Assembly: GCA_024235095.1 (NCBI GenBank)
Contig: JACKNC010000001.1
Location: 806,001 to 870,000, forward strand
Source: Gammaproteobacteria bacterium
GTDB lineage: Bacteria; Pseudomonadota; Gammaproteobacteria; Competibacterales; Competibacteraceae
DNA length: 64,000 bases
Direction of reading: 5' to 3'
A program made the position numbers and the translations under genes. Of the stretch, positions 35,650-45,015 are shown piece by piece; the stretch's first letter is position 1, and each line of letters opens with the position of its first letter. The notes beneath the pieces are model-generated. The model was not told the origin of the DNA. It worked only from the letters and a program-made list of their open reading frames with translations, and made no database searches.

Positions 35650-36458
35650 CACTGATCGCGTTCCAGGAAATGCCGGGCATAGCGCCGTTCGATGCGCTGC
35701 GTGGACAGCAGGATGAACACGTCGGCGACCTGGAAGTCGGGATCGAGGCAGGGTTCCCCCCCGATCCGAGCGCCGAGGCGCAAGTAGGCTTTCAATAACG
35801 GCGGCACGGCGCACTTGCGGGGCGCCAATCCATCGCGGCGAGGCAGCGGCAAATGCGGCGTGACCCGTAACGAATCGGCAACCAGATGGCGTTGCGCCAG
35901 TTCCAGATACAGGGCCTGCGCCTCCAAACCCTGCTCACCCAGAGGAATACTTGCGCAACCGATCAGATAGTCGATCCGATGGTTGCTGATAAACGCCGCC
36001 AGCCCTGACCAGAGAGCGCTAATCGTCGTACCGTTACGATGGTCGGCGCGGACGCAGGTGCGGCCAATTTCCATGAACCGTCCAGGCAAGGCGAGCACCG
36101 GGGCCAGATCAAATTCGGTTTGCGAGTAGAAGCCGCCGGCGCGTTGCGCTGCCGGCGCGGTGAGAATGCGGGTGCAGCCCACCACCTCACCCAGCGCATC
36201 ACGAACAACCAGATGTTGGCAATAGCGATCGAAGCGATCATGGTCGAGTCCGGGAATCCGGTTATGCAACCGTGCGCCCATTTCCTCGGCGAAAACCGTA
36301 TAACGCAACCGCTGGGTCGCCTCGATATCTTCACGGGATTGAGCGAATTCCACCCGGATCGACCGTTCTTCAACCGGAGGCAACAGAACCGCAGCAGGGA
36401 AATCACGGGCGTATTGGGTAGCGACAAGTGATTCGGTACTCAAGAAGGCGACCTCCAT
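35649..36458 (-). CDS. Ornithine N-acyltransferase-like protein (OlsB/GNAT)
   Basis: Likely transfers a 3-hydroxyacyl group to ornithine, the first step of ornithine lipid synthesis. 269 residues. EDIEATQRLRYTVFAEEMGA and DHDRFDRYCQHLVVRD, then GRFMEIGRTCVRADHRNG, are the hallmarks of the OlsB/hemolysin-like acyltransferase family. Coupled to the PlsC/OlsA-like gene. In phosphate-poor conditions ornithine lipids replace phospholipids in many bacteria; no Pho box was identified here. Confidence 0.78.
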   Translation of the reverse strand: MEVAFLSTESLVATQYARDFPAAVLLPPVEERSIRVEFAQSREDIEATQRLRYTVFAEEMGARLHNRIPGLDHDRFDRYCQHLVVRDALGEVVGCTRILTAPAAQRAGGFYSQTEFDLAPVLALPGRFMEIGRTCVRADHRNGTTISALWSGLAAFISNHRIDYLIGCASIPLGEQGLEAQALYLELAQRHLVADSLRVTPHLPLPRRDGLAPRKCAVPPLLKAYLRLGARIGGEPCLDPDFQVADVFILLSTQRIERRYARHFLERDQ

Positions 36459-36520
36459 TGTGAAGATTCAGGATATTGCGTAGCGTAAGAATATTGCGTT
36501 GCGACATTTTGACCGGGCGG

Positions 36521-37093
36521 TTAAATCTGCATGAACGGCGACTGGATGGTCAGCCACGCAAGGATTGCTCCGATCAATGCGCCCGCCAGCACATCGCTGG
36601 GATAGTGCAGGCCCAGTACAAGCCGCGACAACGCGACCAGCATGGTGAAGGGCAGGAGCAGCCAGGCCAATGACGGATAGTAGTGCCAGGCGACCAGGGT
36701 AAAGGCCACGGCGTGCAGGGTATGACCAGACGGAAAACTGTATTCATCGAGTGGCTCAACCCGGGATTGAATGCATTCATGGCGAGCGCAGGGCCGGGGG
36801 CGGGTAGTGCGCGCCTTCAGCCATTTGTACAATGCGAGGCCCATCCCGCCCACCAGCAGCATGTGGCCTACCACGGGCGTTGCCGGCCAGCCCTCGCTGA
36901 GCAGCAACGCAACCATCAGGACGTACCAGAACACTCCATCGCCCAGCCGGCTGACCACCGCAAACAGGCGCACCAGGGCGCGTTGATCGATGCGCTGTTG
37001 AAAGCGCAGGCACCAACCCAGTTCCTTCTCCGTCAAACGCGACCAAGAAGGAGCGGGTCGTTCGATGATGGGACTCAACAGGGAATCGGACAT
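36521..37093 (-). CDS. PAP2-family membrane phosphatase
   Basis: 190 residues with five or six membrane helices. The three phosphatase motifs are KARTTRPRP, PSGHT and SRLVLGLHYPSDVLAG, in order. Substrates in the family are lipid phosphates such as phosphatidic acid, phosphatidylglycerol phosphate or undecaprenyl diphosphate. It overlaps the upstream glycosyltransferase gene by 19 bases and precedes the OlsB/OlsA pair, so a role in lipid remodelling is reasonable but unproven. Confidence 0.88.
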   Translation of the reverse strand: MSDSLLSPIIERPAPSWSRLTEKELGWCLRFQQRIDQRALVRLFAVVSRLGDGVFWYVLMVALLLSEGWPATPVVGHMLLVGGMGLALYKWLKARTTRPRPCARHECIQSRVEPLDEYSFPSGHTLHAVAFTLVAWHYYPSLAWLLLPFTMLVALSRLVLGLHYPSDVLAGALIGAILAWLTIQSPFMQI

Positions 37094-38268
37094 GGGGATT
37101 CTCCATTCGCGACGTTCAAAAACAGGGTCTCCAGGCGATCGTAAACCTGCTCGTTGTCGAGTTGCCGGACTGCCTGGCGCGCAGCCTGCCCCATACCTTG
37201 GAGGGCAGGAAAGTCCTTGGCCAGAGCGGCGGCAGCGGCGATGAACGCCTGAGCATCGCCAAAGGGCGCGAGCCGACCAGCGCGCTCGGACTCGACATGG
37301 GTGTGGGCGGCGGCGTAGTCAAACGCTACGACCGGCAACCCGCTGGCCAGCGCCTCCAGAATGACGTTCCCAAAGGTCTCGGTAAGGCTGGGGAACAGGA
37401 ACAGATCGGCAGAGGCATAGTGAGTCGCCAGATCTTCTCCCTGACGCATCCCGCAGTAGATGAATCCGGGATGGCCAGCGCGCAAATCGGACATGAGCGG
37501 GCCATCGCCGACCAGCGCCAACCGGGCATTCGGTTGAACGCGCTCGATAGCCTGAAAAGCGCTGATGGCCAGTTTCAGATTCTTCTCTGCCGCCAGGCGA
37601 CCGACGTACAGCGCAACTAGCGTATCCGGTCTGGCGCCCCAGGCCGCGCGCAATTCTGAACTCCGGCGTTCGGGCGAAAACAACCGGGTATTCACGCCCC
37701 GCGCCAGCACCTGGGTGTGAAGAAAGCCGCTGGCTTGCAGTTGCGCCGCCAGTTCCGCCGTGGGAACCAGGGTTTGCACGCCCCGATTATGGAAATGGCG
37801 CAGATAACCCATGATGGGTTTTGCCAGCCAGCCGAGGTGATAGTGACGGCTGTAGCTCTGAAAATGGGTATGGAAACTGGTTGAAATCGGAATCGCTAGG
37901 CGTTGCGCTGCGCGCAGGGCGGAATAGCCAAGCGGGCCTTCGGTCGCGATATGAATGAGGTCGGGACGGTTCCGCCGCCAGTGCGTCAGCAGGGTCCGGG
38001 TCGCTGGCCAGCCCCCCTGTAACTGGGGATAACCAGGGATGCGGAAGCCAGGGAGCGGCAGGATTTCCAGCGCATCGACCAGAGGCAATGGATCGCCCCT
38101 GCTCTGACGAACCCGGATCAATTGCACGATATGGCCACGCTGGCGCAGCCCATCGATCCAGCGCGCAATGGTCAGCGCGACGCCGTTGATCTCGGGCGGA
38201 TAAGTTTCGGTGATAATGCCGATGCGCAATCGGCGATGAAGAACATCAATGTGAGGTTGGGTAGCCAT
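37075..38268 (-). CDS. GT4-family glycosyltransferase
   Basis: 397-residue GT-B glycosyltransferase. N-terminal acceptor domain: IGIITETYPPEINGVALTIARW. C-terminal donor domain: ALYVGRLAAEKNL, then FPSLTETFGNVILEALASGLPVVAFD, the EX7E-type motif. Related proteins transfer mannose or glucose to lipid acceptors; the sugar and acceptor cannot be told. ATG 38268 is chosen over a TTG ten codons upstream. Coupled to the PAP2 gene. Confidence 0.87.
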   Translation of the reverse strand: MATQPHIDVLHRRLRIGIITETYPPEINGVALTIARWIDGLRQRGHIVQLIRVRQSRGDPLPLVDALEILPLPGFRIPGYPQLQGGWPATRTLLTHWRRNRPDLIHIATEGPLGYSALRAAQRLAIPISTSFHTHFQSYSRHYHLGWLAKPIMGYLRHFHNRGVQTLVPTAELAAQLQASGFLHTQVLARGVNTRLFSPERRSSELRAAWGARPDTLVALYVGRLAAEKNLKLAISAFQAIERVQPNARLALVGDGPLMSDLRAGHPGFIYCGMRQGEDLATHYASADLFLFPSLTETFGNVILEALASGLPVVAFDYAAAHTHVESERAGRLAPFGDAQAFIAAAAALAKDFPALQGMGQAARQAVRQLDNEQVYDRLETLFLNVANGESPCPIPC

Positions 38269-38385
38269 GCCCGGGATTTTCCGGGCCGATGGCAACAAAG
38301 GGATGGCAGTTTGATTAAGGAATCAAGACAAACCTTGCGCCATCCCGCTTGACTACCCGCTAAGAAGTACTGGTCGCTACCTCTA

Positions 38386-40917
38386 TCACCGCGCTGGCTT
38401 GACCCGCCGCGTCGGCGTCGCTGTCCACGGATCATCCGGCCAGGGATGCTTGGGATAGCGGCCCTTCAATTCCTTTTTGACTTCGGCGTAGGTGCGTTCC
38501 CAGAAGCCGCGTAAGTCCTGTGTGACCTGAATCGGTCGTTGCGCCGGCGATAGCAAATGCAAAGTCACCGGAATTCGTCCCCCAGCGATGTGCGGCGTAT
38601 CCGCCAGACCGAACAATTCCTGCAACTTCACCGCCAGCACCGGTGGCTCGCCCGGCGTGTAACGCAGGCGGATGCGGGAACCACTGGGTGCGCTGAGATG
38701 CGTCGGGGCCAGTTCATCCAGCCGCACCCACAACCGGTGATCCAGCAGACTCTGCAAGGCGCGGGTCAAATCCAGTCGCGGCAAATGCTCCCGCCGGGTG
38801 ATGCCCTCGAGCCAGGGTTCCAGCCATGCCTCCAAACGCTCCAGCAACCGGTCGTCGGCGACTTCGGGCCAGCCTTCGTCTGGAAACCAGTGTTGGACGG
38901 AAAGCAGCCGCGCCTGCCAGTCGCGCAATTCCGGCGTCCACGGCAGACTGCTCAAGCCCATTTGCCGAATCCCGGTCAGCATCGCCTGGCGCAGGGAATT
39001 CGGGCCGGGGGTCATCAGTGGGGCGCTGTCCAGTAATAACGCGCCAAACCGCCGCTGTCGGTGAGCCATGACCGCTGCTTGCCGTTCGTCCCAACTCACT
39101 TCGGCGACTGTTTGTACGCGAGCGGCAAGATGCTGTTCCAAATCAGCCGGATCGACCGGAGCAGCCAGCCAAATCCGGCCCTCGTTACCACTGGCGTCCA
39201 GTTGCGCCGCGACCAGCCAGTCCCGGCCAGTCAGCGGATCGCCTGCGACTAACCGCGCCCCGCGCCCATTGGCCAATTGATAACGATCGGCGCTGCCTTC
39301 GCGCCGGCGAGCAACCCGGTCGGGATAGGCCAGCGCCAGCAGCAATCCGACAGTCGTGGCCTCCGGTGGGGCTTCAGAACTACGAACTCCCGTCAACAAA
39401 GCGCGCCAGCGCCGCGCCGCCTGATCCACTCGAACGCAGACCGCAGGATCCGCCTGCCAGCGCCGCACACCCTCGCGCCCGTCGCGCCGGAAGGCTTGCA
39501 GAGCGTCCAGCCGGATGGTGAAATCACTGCCGAACGTATGTTCGCCCCGCAGCAGATCGCGTTCTTCCAGCAATGCCGCCAGGTCAGCGGCCAGCACACC
39601 CTGGCCCAGTGCTGCGCCGCACCGTAAGAGATGCGCCAACCGGGGATGAGTGGGCAGTTCCGCCAGGTCCTGCCCGGTCGGCGTGATGCGGCCTTGTTCA
39701 TCCAGCGCCTCCAAATCAATCAACAAGGCGCGCGCCTGGGCTAAAGCGCCCGGCGGCGGCGGATCGAGCCAGGCCAGGGTTGAGGGATCGGCGACGCCCC
39801 ATTGCGCCAGTTCCAGCGCCAGCGGCGCCAAGTCTGCTTCCTGGATTTCCGGCGCGCGCTGTGGGCGAAGTCGCCCTTGAGCCGCTTCGCTCCAGAGCCG
39901 ATAACAGGTTCCCGGTCCCAGCCGACCGGCGCGGCCAGCGCGTTGTTCCGCAGCATCGGCGGATACCCGTACGGTGGCCAGGCGCGTCAACCCACTGCGC
40001 GGGTCAAAGCGCGGGACACGAGTCCAGCCGGCATCCACCACCACGCTAACCCCTTCAATGGTCAAACTGGTTTCGGCAATCGGGGTTGCGAGAACGACCT
40101 TGCGTCGGCCAGCGGGTTCCGGTTGCAAGGCGCGTTGCTGTGCGTCTCCCGGCAAATCCCCATACAATGGAATCAGCGCCAGCCCGCTGCAAACCGGTTC
40201 GATTTCCAGCCGCCGTAGAACCTGGCGAATCTCACCGCCACCGGGCAAGAATACCAGTACATCGCCCGCGTGTTGCGCCAGGGCGTTCAAGATGCCGCGA
40301 ACCACAACCGTGAGATCGAGACCGTCGGGATCGCGTGGCAGATAGCGCCGGTCTACCGGCCAGGCGCGACCCTCGCTGGTCATGATCGGCGCGTCACCCA
40401 ACAGCCGGGCTACCGCCGCGCCGTCCAGAGTTGCGGACATCACTAACAACCGCAGGTCTTCCCTGAATCCCTGCTGACTGTCCAGGCACAGCGCCAGCGC
40501 CAGATCAGCGTGCAGGCTGCGTTCATGGAATTCGTCGAAGATCACCAGCCCCACGCCCTCCAGCGCCGGATCGCGTTGCAGACGGCGGGTCAGAATACCC
40601 TCGGTCAATACTTCGATGCGGGTATGGCGTGAAATCTGGTGGTCAAAGCGGATGCGGTAGCCCACCGTTTGGCCAACCGGCTCATCCAGCAGTGCGGCCA
40701 TGCGCGCCGCCGCTGCCCGCGCAGCAAGCCGGCGCGGCTCCAGCAACAGGATGCGACGGCCCGCCAGCCAGGATTCGTCGCGCAGCGCCAGCGGTATGCG
40801 GGTCGTCTTGCCTGCGCCCGGCGGGGCTTGCAACACCAAAGCGGTTGCCTTCCGCAGCGCAACGCGCAGCGCCGGAATCACCGGTTCGATCGGCAATGAA
40901 GCGATCGGTTCGCCCAT
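38386..40917 (-). CDS. hrpB: ATP-dependent helicase HrpB
   Basis: DEAH-box RNA-type helicase of 843 residues. PPGAGKTT (32-39), DEFHERS, SATLDG and QRAGRAGR are the ordered helicase motifs. A helicase-associated region and the HrpB-specific C-terminus (TPGEPPVLAVKLQELFGL, VTLHLLSPAQRPIQVTQDL) follow. ATG 40917 fits the short family N-terminus; a TTG three codons earlier is possible. Cellular role of HrpB is not well defined. Confidence 0.95.
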   Translation of the reverse strand: MGEPIASLPIEPVIPALRVALRKATALVLQAPPGAGKTTRIPLALRDESWLAGRRILLLEPRRLAARAAAARMAALLDEPVGQTVGYRIRFDHQISRHTRIEVLTEGILTRRLQRDPALEGVGLVIFDEFHERSLHADLALALCLDSQQGFREDLRLLVMSATLDGAAVARLLGDAPIMTSEGRAWPVDRRYLPRDPDGLDLTVVVRGILNALAQHAGDVLVFLPGGGEIRQVLRRLEIEPVCSGLALIPLYGDLPGDAQQRALQPEPAGRRKVVLATPIAETSLTIEGVSVVVDAGWTRVPRFDPRSGLTRLATVRVSADAAEQRAGRAGRLGPGTCYRLWSEAAQGRLRPQRAPEIQEADLAPLALELAQWGVADPSTLAWLDPPPPGALAQARALLIDLEALDEQGRITPTGQDLAELPTHPRLAHLLRCGAALGQGVLAADLAALLEERDLLRGEHTFGSDFTIRLDALQAFRRDGREGVRRWQADPAVCVRVDQAARRWRALLTGVRSSEAPPEATTVGLLLALAYPDRVARRREGSADRYQLANGRGARLVAGDPLTGRDWLVAAQLDASGNEGRIWLAAPVDPADLEQHLAARVQTVAEVSWDERQAAVMAHRQRRFGALLLDSAPLMTPGPNSLRQAMLTGIRQMGLSSLPWTPELRDWQARLLSVQHWFPDEGWPEVADDRLLERLEAWLEPWLEGITRREHLPRLDLTRALQSLLDHRLWVRLDELAPTHLSAPSGSRIRLRYTPGEPPVLAVKLQELFGLADTPHIAGGRIPVTLHLLSPAQRPIQVTQDLRGFWERTYAEVKKELKGRYPKHPWPDDPWTATPTRRVKPAR

Positions 40918-40935
40918 GACGCCCAAACCAGCGGT

Positions 40936-43900
40936 TCAGGTCAATGCCCACGACGGCGCAGGTATGGAGCTTGAGCCGGTCGCGGTATTGATTCTGCAAG
41001 ACAATGAATGGACTTTCTCACCTGCCTCCCATCCCCCGCCACCGGGCGTTTCGATCACGAATACATCTCCGGGTTGCATCGCCGCTTGCGCCGTACCGGG
41101 TAGAACCTCGACTGCGCCATCAACCCGCTCCACGGTGTTGCGCCCAACCTGGCCCGGTTCGCCGCCGTTTAATCCATAGGGCGCGATCCGCCGATGGCCG
41201 GATAAAATCGCGGCGGTCATCGGCTCCAGAAAGCGGATGCGGCGCACGACCCCATCCCCACCACGCCAGCGACCAGCACCGCCGCTACCCCGGCGAATGC
41301 TGAACGCCTCCAGGCGCACCGGAAACCGCCATTCCAGCACTTCCGGGTCAGTCAGCCGCGAGTTGGTCATGTGGGTTTGCACCGCTGAAGCGCCGGTAAA
41401 GCCCGGTCCCGCGCCCGCACCGCCGCAGATTGTTTCGTAATACTGATAGCGGTCGTTGCCGAAGGTGAAATTGTTCATCGTTCCCTGCGCAGCGGCCATC
41501 ACGCCCAGCGCTCCATACAGCGCGTCGACGATACATTGCGAGGTTTCCACATTGCCAGCGACCACCGCCGCCGGGGGACGTGGATCGAGCAGCGAGCCTG
41601 CCGGTATGATCAACTCCAGTGGACGCAGGCACCCGGCGTTTAGTGGAATTTCGTCGTCGACCAAAGTACGGAACACATACAGCACCGCCGCTATGCACAC
41701 CGCGCGCGGGGCGTTGAAGTTGCTGGTCTGTTGCGGTGATGTCCCGGTGAAGTCGATCCGGGCCGAACGCGCTTCCCGGTTCAGGGTGATGGCGACGCGA
41801 ATTACCGCGCCGTTATCCATTTCACAGGTAAATGCGCCATCCTGTAGCCGATCCAGCGCCCGGCGCACCTGCTCGGCGGCATTGTCCTGAACATGGCCCA
41901 TATAAGCCCAGACGGTGTCCAGCCCGAAATGCGCCGCCATCCGCCGCAACTCCTGAGCGCCTTTTTCATTCGCGGCAATCTGCGCCTGCAAATCCGCCAG
42001 ATTCTGTTGTGGGTTGCGCGCTGGCCACGGTCCGCCGCTCAGGCGTTCCAGCAATTCCCGTTCACGAAATCGACTACCGCTAACTAACAGAAAATGATCG
42101 AGCAGCACGCCTTCCTGGCCGATGGTTACGCTATCCGGCGGCATCGAGCCGGGAGTGATGCCGCCAATATCAGCATGGTGGCCGCGCGAGGCGATGTAGA
42201 ACAGCAACTCCTGTCCAGCAGCGTCGAATACCGGGGTGATCACCGTAATATCCGGCAGATGCGTCCCCCCGTGGTAGGGCGCATTGCTGGCGTACACATC
42301 GCCGGGCTGGAATTGACCTTGTTTGGCTTGAATCACTGCCCGCACCGCTTCACCCATCGACCCCAGATGCACCGGAATATGCGGGGCGTTGGCGATCAGT
42401 TGTCCCTCTTGGTCAAACAGCGCACAGGAAAAATCCAGCCGCTCTTTGATATTGACCGAATGCGCGGTATTGGCTAGCGTCACCCCCATCTGCTCGGCAA
42501 TCGCCATGAACAAATTATTGAACACTTCCAGCAAGATAGGATCGACCTCAGTACCTACGGCCACTCGCGCAGGGCGTGGCTGGCAACGGGTCAAAACCAG
42601 CGCGTTATGCGCCGTGACCTCAGCCTGCCAACCCGATGCGATGAACGTTGTCGCACCGGATTCGCTGAGGATGGCCGGGCCGGGAATGCGGCAGCCGGGC
42701 AATAAGTCAGCCCGCCCAACCCGCTCCCCGAATGCCTCTCCCGCCAGTGGGAGCGAGGCGTCGCCACCGCCAATCACTTCAACCGACAACGCTTCGACAA
42801 TCAATCCCTTGTCAGGCATAAGGAAACCATAACGTTGCTGATGTGCCAATTCGAATCGGGTTTGCAATTCTTCTGCATTACCGGCGGCGATGCTCAAAGC
42901 GGTATCACTTCCGATATAACGTAGGCGGACAGTGCGAACCGCGTGTATCTGCTCCGCCGGAATGTCTTGCGCCTGCATATCGTTCCGGCCCGCTTGCTCC
43001 AGTTCCACAAAGACCGATTCCAGCGATGCCATTAATTCGACTGTCAACGGCGCTTCGATCGCACGTTCTTTCAACAAGCGTGCATCGGCCAAACCCATGC
43101 CGTAAGCAGACAGGACTCCTGCAAAAGGATGGATGAAAATCGCTGGCATCCCCAGCGCATCGGCGACTGCGCAAGCATGTTGTCCGCCCGCGCCGCCGAA
43201 GCAGCACAGCGTGTATTCGGTCACGTCGTAACCGCGCTGGGTGGAAATTTGCTTGATAGCATTGGCCATGTTTTCCACGGCGATCTGCAAAAAGCCTTCA
43301 GCCAACTCCGCCGGGGCATAGGTCTTACCGGTTGCGTTCTGCACTTCAATGGCCAATGCAGCGAACTGGCGCGTCACGATGTCCCGATCCAGCGGCTGGT
43401 TCTGCGCCGGGCCGAAAACGTGAGGAAAAAACTCCGGTTGAATCCGTCCCAGCAGGACATTGCAATCCGTGACGGTCAGCGGTCCACCGCGCCGGTAACA
43501 GGCTGGTCCCGGATCCGCGCCGGCGGATTCCGGGCCAACGCGCAACCGGCTGCCGTCAAAGCGGCAGATCGAACCGCCGCCCGCCGCCACAGTGTGAATA
43601 TGCAACATCGGCGCGCGTAGTCTGACGCCAGCGACCTGAGTTTCAAACGTGCGTTCGTACTCACCGGCATAGTGCGCGACATCGGTGGAAGTGCCGCCCA
43701 TGTCGAAGGTGATGATCCGGTCAAAACCGGCCTGGGCGGCGGTGCGGGCCGCGCCGACAATGCCGCCAGCGGGACCGGACAGGATGCTATCCTTGCCGTG
43801 GAAATGATGCGCATCCGCCAATCCACCGTGGGATTGCATGAACAGGAGGCGCGCGTTGCCCAGTTCACTGGCCACCCGGTCGACATAGCGGCGCAGGATC

Positions 43901-44565
43901 GGCGACAGGTAAGCGTCAACTACGGTCGTATCACCGCGCCCGACCAACTTCATGAGCGGACTGACCTGGTGGGAGACTGAGATTTGCGTGAAGCCGATTT
44001 CGCGGGCCAGCGCCGCCGCCTGTTCCTCATGCGCCGGATAGCGGTAGCCGTGCAGAAAGACGATAGCCACGGCGCGGATACCGGCTTGATAAGCGTTGCT
44101 CAGTGCTTCATGGGCGCCGGCGGGATCGAAAGGAATGATGACATCGCCGTAGGCTGAAACTCGCTCGTTGACTTCGGCGACTCGCTCATACAGCAACTCC
44201 GGCAGGACGATGTGGCGCGCGAACAATTGGGGCCGGTTCTGATAGCCAATGCGCAGCGCATCGCGGAATCCTCGCGTGGTCAAGAGCAACGTGCGGTCGC
44301 CCTTGCGCTCCAGCAGCGCATTGGTGGCAACCGTCGTACCCATTTTCACCACGGCGATACGTTCGGCGGGAATCGGCTGATCCGCCCGGATCTTGAGCAA
44401 GTCGCGAATGCCCTGCAACGCGGCGTCCGGGTAATGTTCCGGGTTATCCGATAACAGCTTGTGGGTGACCAGCCGGCCATCCGGACGGCGCGCAACGACA
44501 TCGGTGAAGGTGCCGCCTCGGTCAATCCAGAACTGCCAGCGGGAAGTGGAAACAGTTTTGGGCAT
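40936..44565 (-). CDS. Fused hydantoinase A/B - 5-oxoprolinase family protein
   Basis: ATP-dependent ring-opening of 5-oxoproline or a hydantoin, giving glutamate or an N-carbamoyl amino acid. 1209 residues. HyuA part: WIDRGGTFTDVVARRPDG (about 13-30), FDMGGTSTDVAHY, and AGGGSICRFDG/SAGADPGPACY. HyuB part from about 680: DFSCALFDQEGQLIANAPHIPVHLGSM and FNAPRAVC. The A and B halves are one chain, as in eukaryotic OPLAH; many bacteria encode them separately. The last 20 residues diverge from the usual glycine-rich end (PGGGGWE). ATG 44565 is preferred over TTG 44577. Confidence 0.9.
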   Translation of the reverse strand: MPKTVSTSRWQFWIDRGGTFTDVVARRPDGRLVTHKLLSDNPEHYPDAALQGIRDLLKIRADQPIPAERIAVVKMGTTVATNALLERKGDRTLLLTTRGFRDALRIGYQNRPQLFARHIVLPELLYERVAEVNERVSAYGDVIIPFDPAGAHEALSNAYQAGIRAVAIVFLHGYRYPAHEEQAAALAREIGFTQISVSHQVSPLMKLVGRGDTTVVDAYLSPILRRYVDRVASELGNARLLFMQSHGGLADAHHFHGKDSILSGPAGGIVGAARTAAQAGFDRIITFDMGGTSTDVAHYAGEYERTFETQVAGVRLRAPMLHIHTVAAGGGSICRFDGSRLRVGPESAGADPGPACYRRGGPLTVTDCNVLLGRIQPEFFPHVFGPAQNQPLDRDIVTRQFAALAIEVQNATGKTYAPAELAEGFLQIAVENMANAIKQISTQRGYDVTEYTLCCFGGAGGQHACAVADALGMPAIFIHPFAGVLSAYGMGLADARLLKERAIEAPLTVELMASLESVFVELEQAGRNDMQAQDIPAEQIHAVRTVRLRYIGSDTALSIAAGNAEELQTRFELAHQQRYGFLMPDKGLIVEALSVEVIGGGDASLPLAGEAFGERVGRADLLPGCRIPGPAILSESGATTFIASGWQAEVTAHNALVLTRCQPRPARVAVGTEVDPILLEVFNNLFMAIAEQMGVTLANTAHSVNIKERLDFSCALFDQEGQLIANAPHIPVHLGSMGEAVRAVIQAKQGQFQPGDVYASNAPYHGGTHLPDITVITPVFDAAGQELLFYIASRGHHADIGGITPGSMPPDSVTIGQEGVLLDHFLLVSGSRFRERELLERLSGGPWPARNPQQNLADLQAQIAANEKGAQELRRMAAHFGLDTVWAYMGHVQDNAAEQVRRALDRLQDGAFTCEMDNGAVIRVAITLNREARSARIDFTGTSPQQTSNFNAPRAVCIAAVLYVFRTLVDDEIPLNAGCLRPLELIIPAGSLLDPRPPAAVVAGNVETSQCIVDALYGALGVMAAAQGTMNNFTFGNDRYQYYETICGGAGAGPGFTGASAVQTHMTNSRLTDPEVLEWRFPVRLEAFSIRRGSGGAGRWRGGDGVVRRIRFLEPMTAAILSGHRRIAPYGLNGGEPGQVGRNTVERVDGAVEVLPGTAQAAMQPGDVFVIETPGGGGWEAGEKVHSLSCRINTATGSSSIPAPSWALT

Positions 44566-44577
44566 GGCAAGGCTCAA

Positions 44578-44874
44578 TCATTCCATGTCGGGATCAAGTC
44601 CCAACGCGCGTAACCGTTCCGCCAACCGTTCCGCACGTTGGCGCTCCGTTTCGGCGCGCTGCGCCATTTCCACAAAGGTCTCAAAGCGCCGCCCATCAGG
44701 CCGATACAACATCAAGTCGGTCCCTTCCAGGCTAAACCGAATCCCTAACCGCCGACTGAGCCAGCCTTCCATTGGCGTAATTGGCTCCAGTCCTTTCTTG
44801 CGACGTAGCCAACCTTTGAGCGTCCCGCGATCCGGGTCGTACTCGTAAAAGAGTTGTTTTCCAGGTTGGAGTCG
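44578..44874 (-). pseudogene. C-terminal relic of a Uma2-family protein
   Basis: An open frame without a plausible start runs from a TAG at 44875-44877 to the TGA at 44578. It reads QLFYEYDPDRGTLKGWL, LEPITPMEGWLSRRLGI, then a charged helix of RAETERQRAERLAERL type ending LRALGLDPD. This is the usual C-terminal end of Uma2-family (PD-(D/E)XK nuclease-like) proteins. The nuclease core is missing. A 64-residue product from ATG 44772 is possible but would be only the coiled tail. Confidence 0.6.
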
Positions 44875-45015
44875 CTAAAACCGTCGCTGTCATCATCGGC
44901 CTCCATCGGTAAGGAGCCAAAGCTGGGTTGCTGACAACTTTAATATAGTTGATGTATACATGAATCACAGGTCAGCACATGAAGAGGGTCAAGCAGATCA
45001 ATGGAAAGAAAACCA

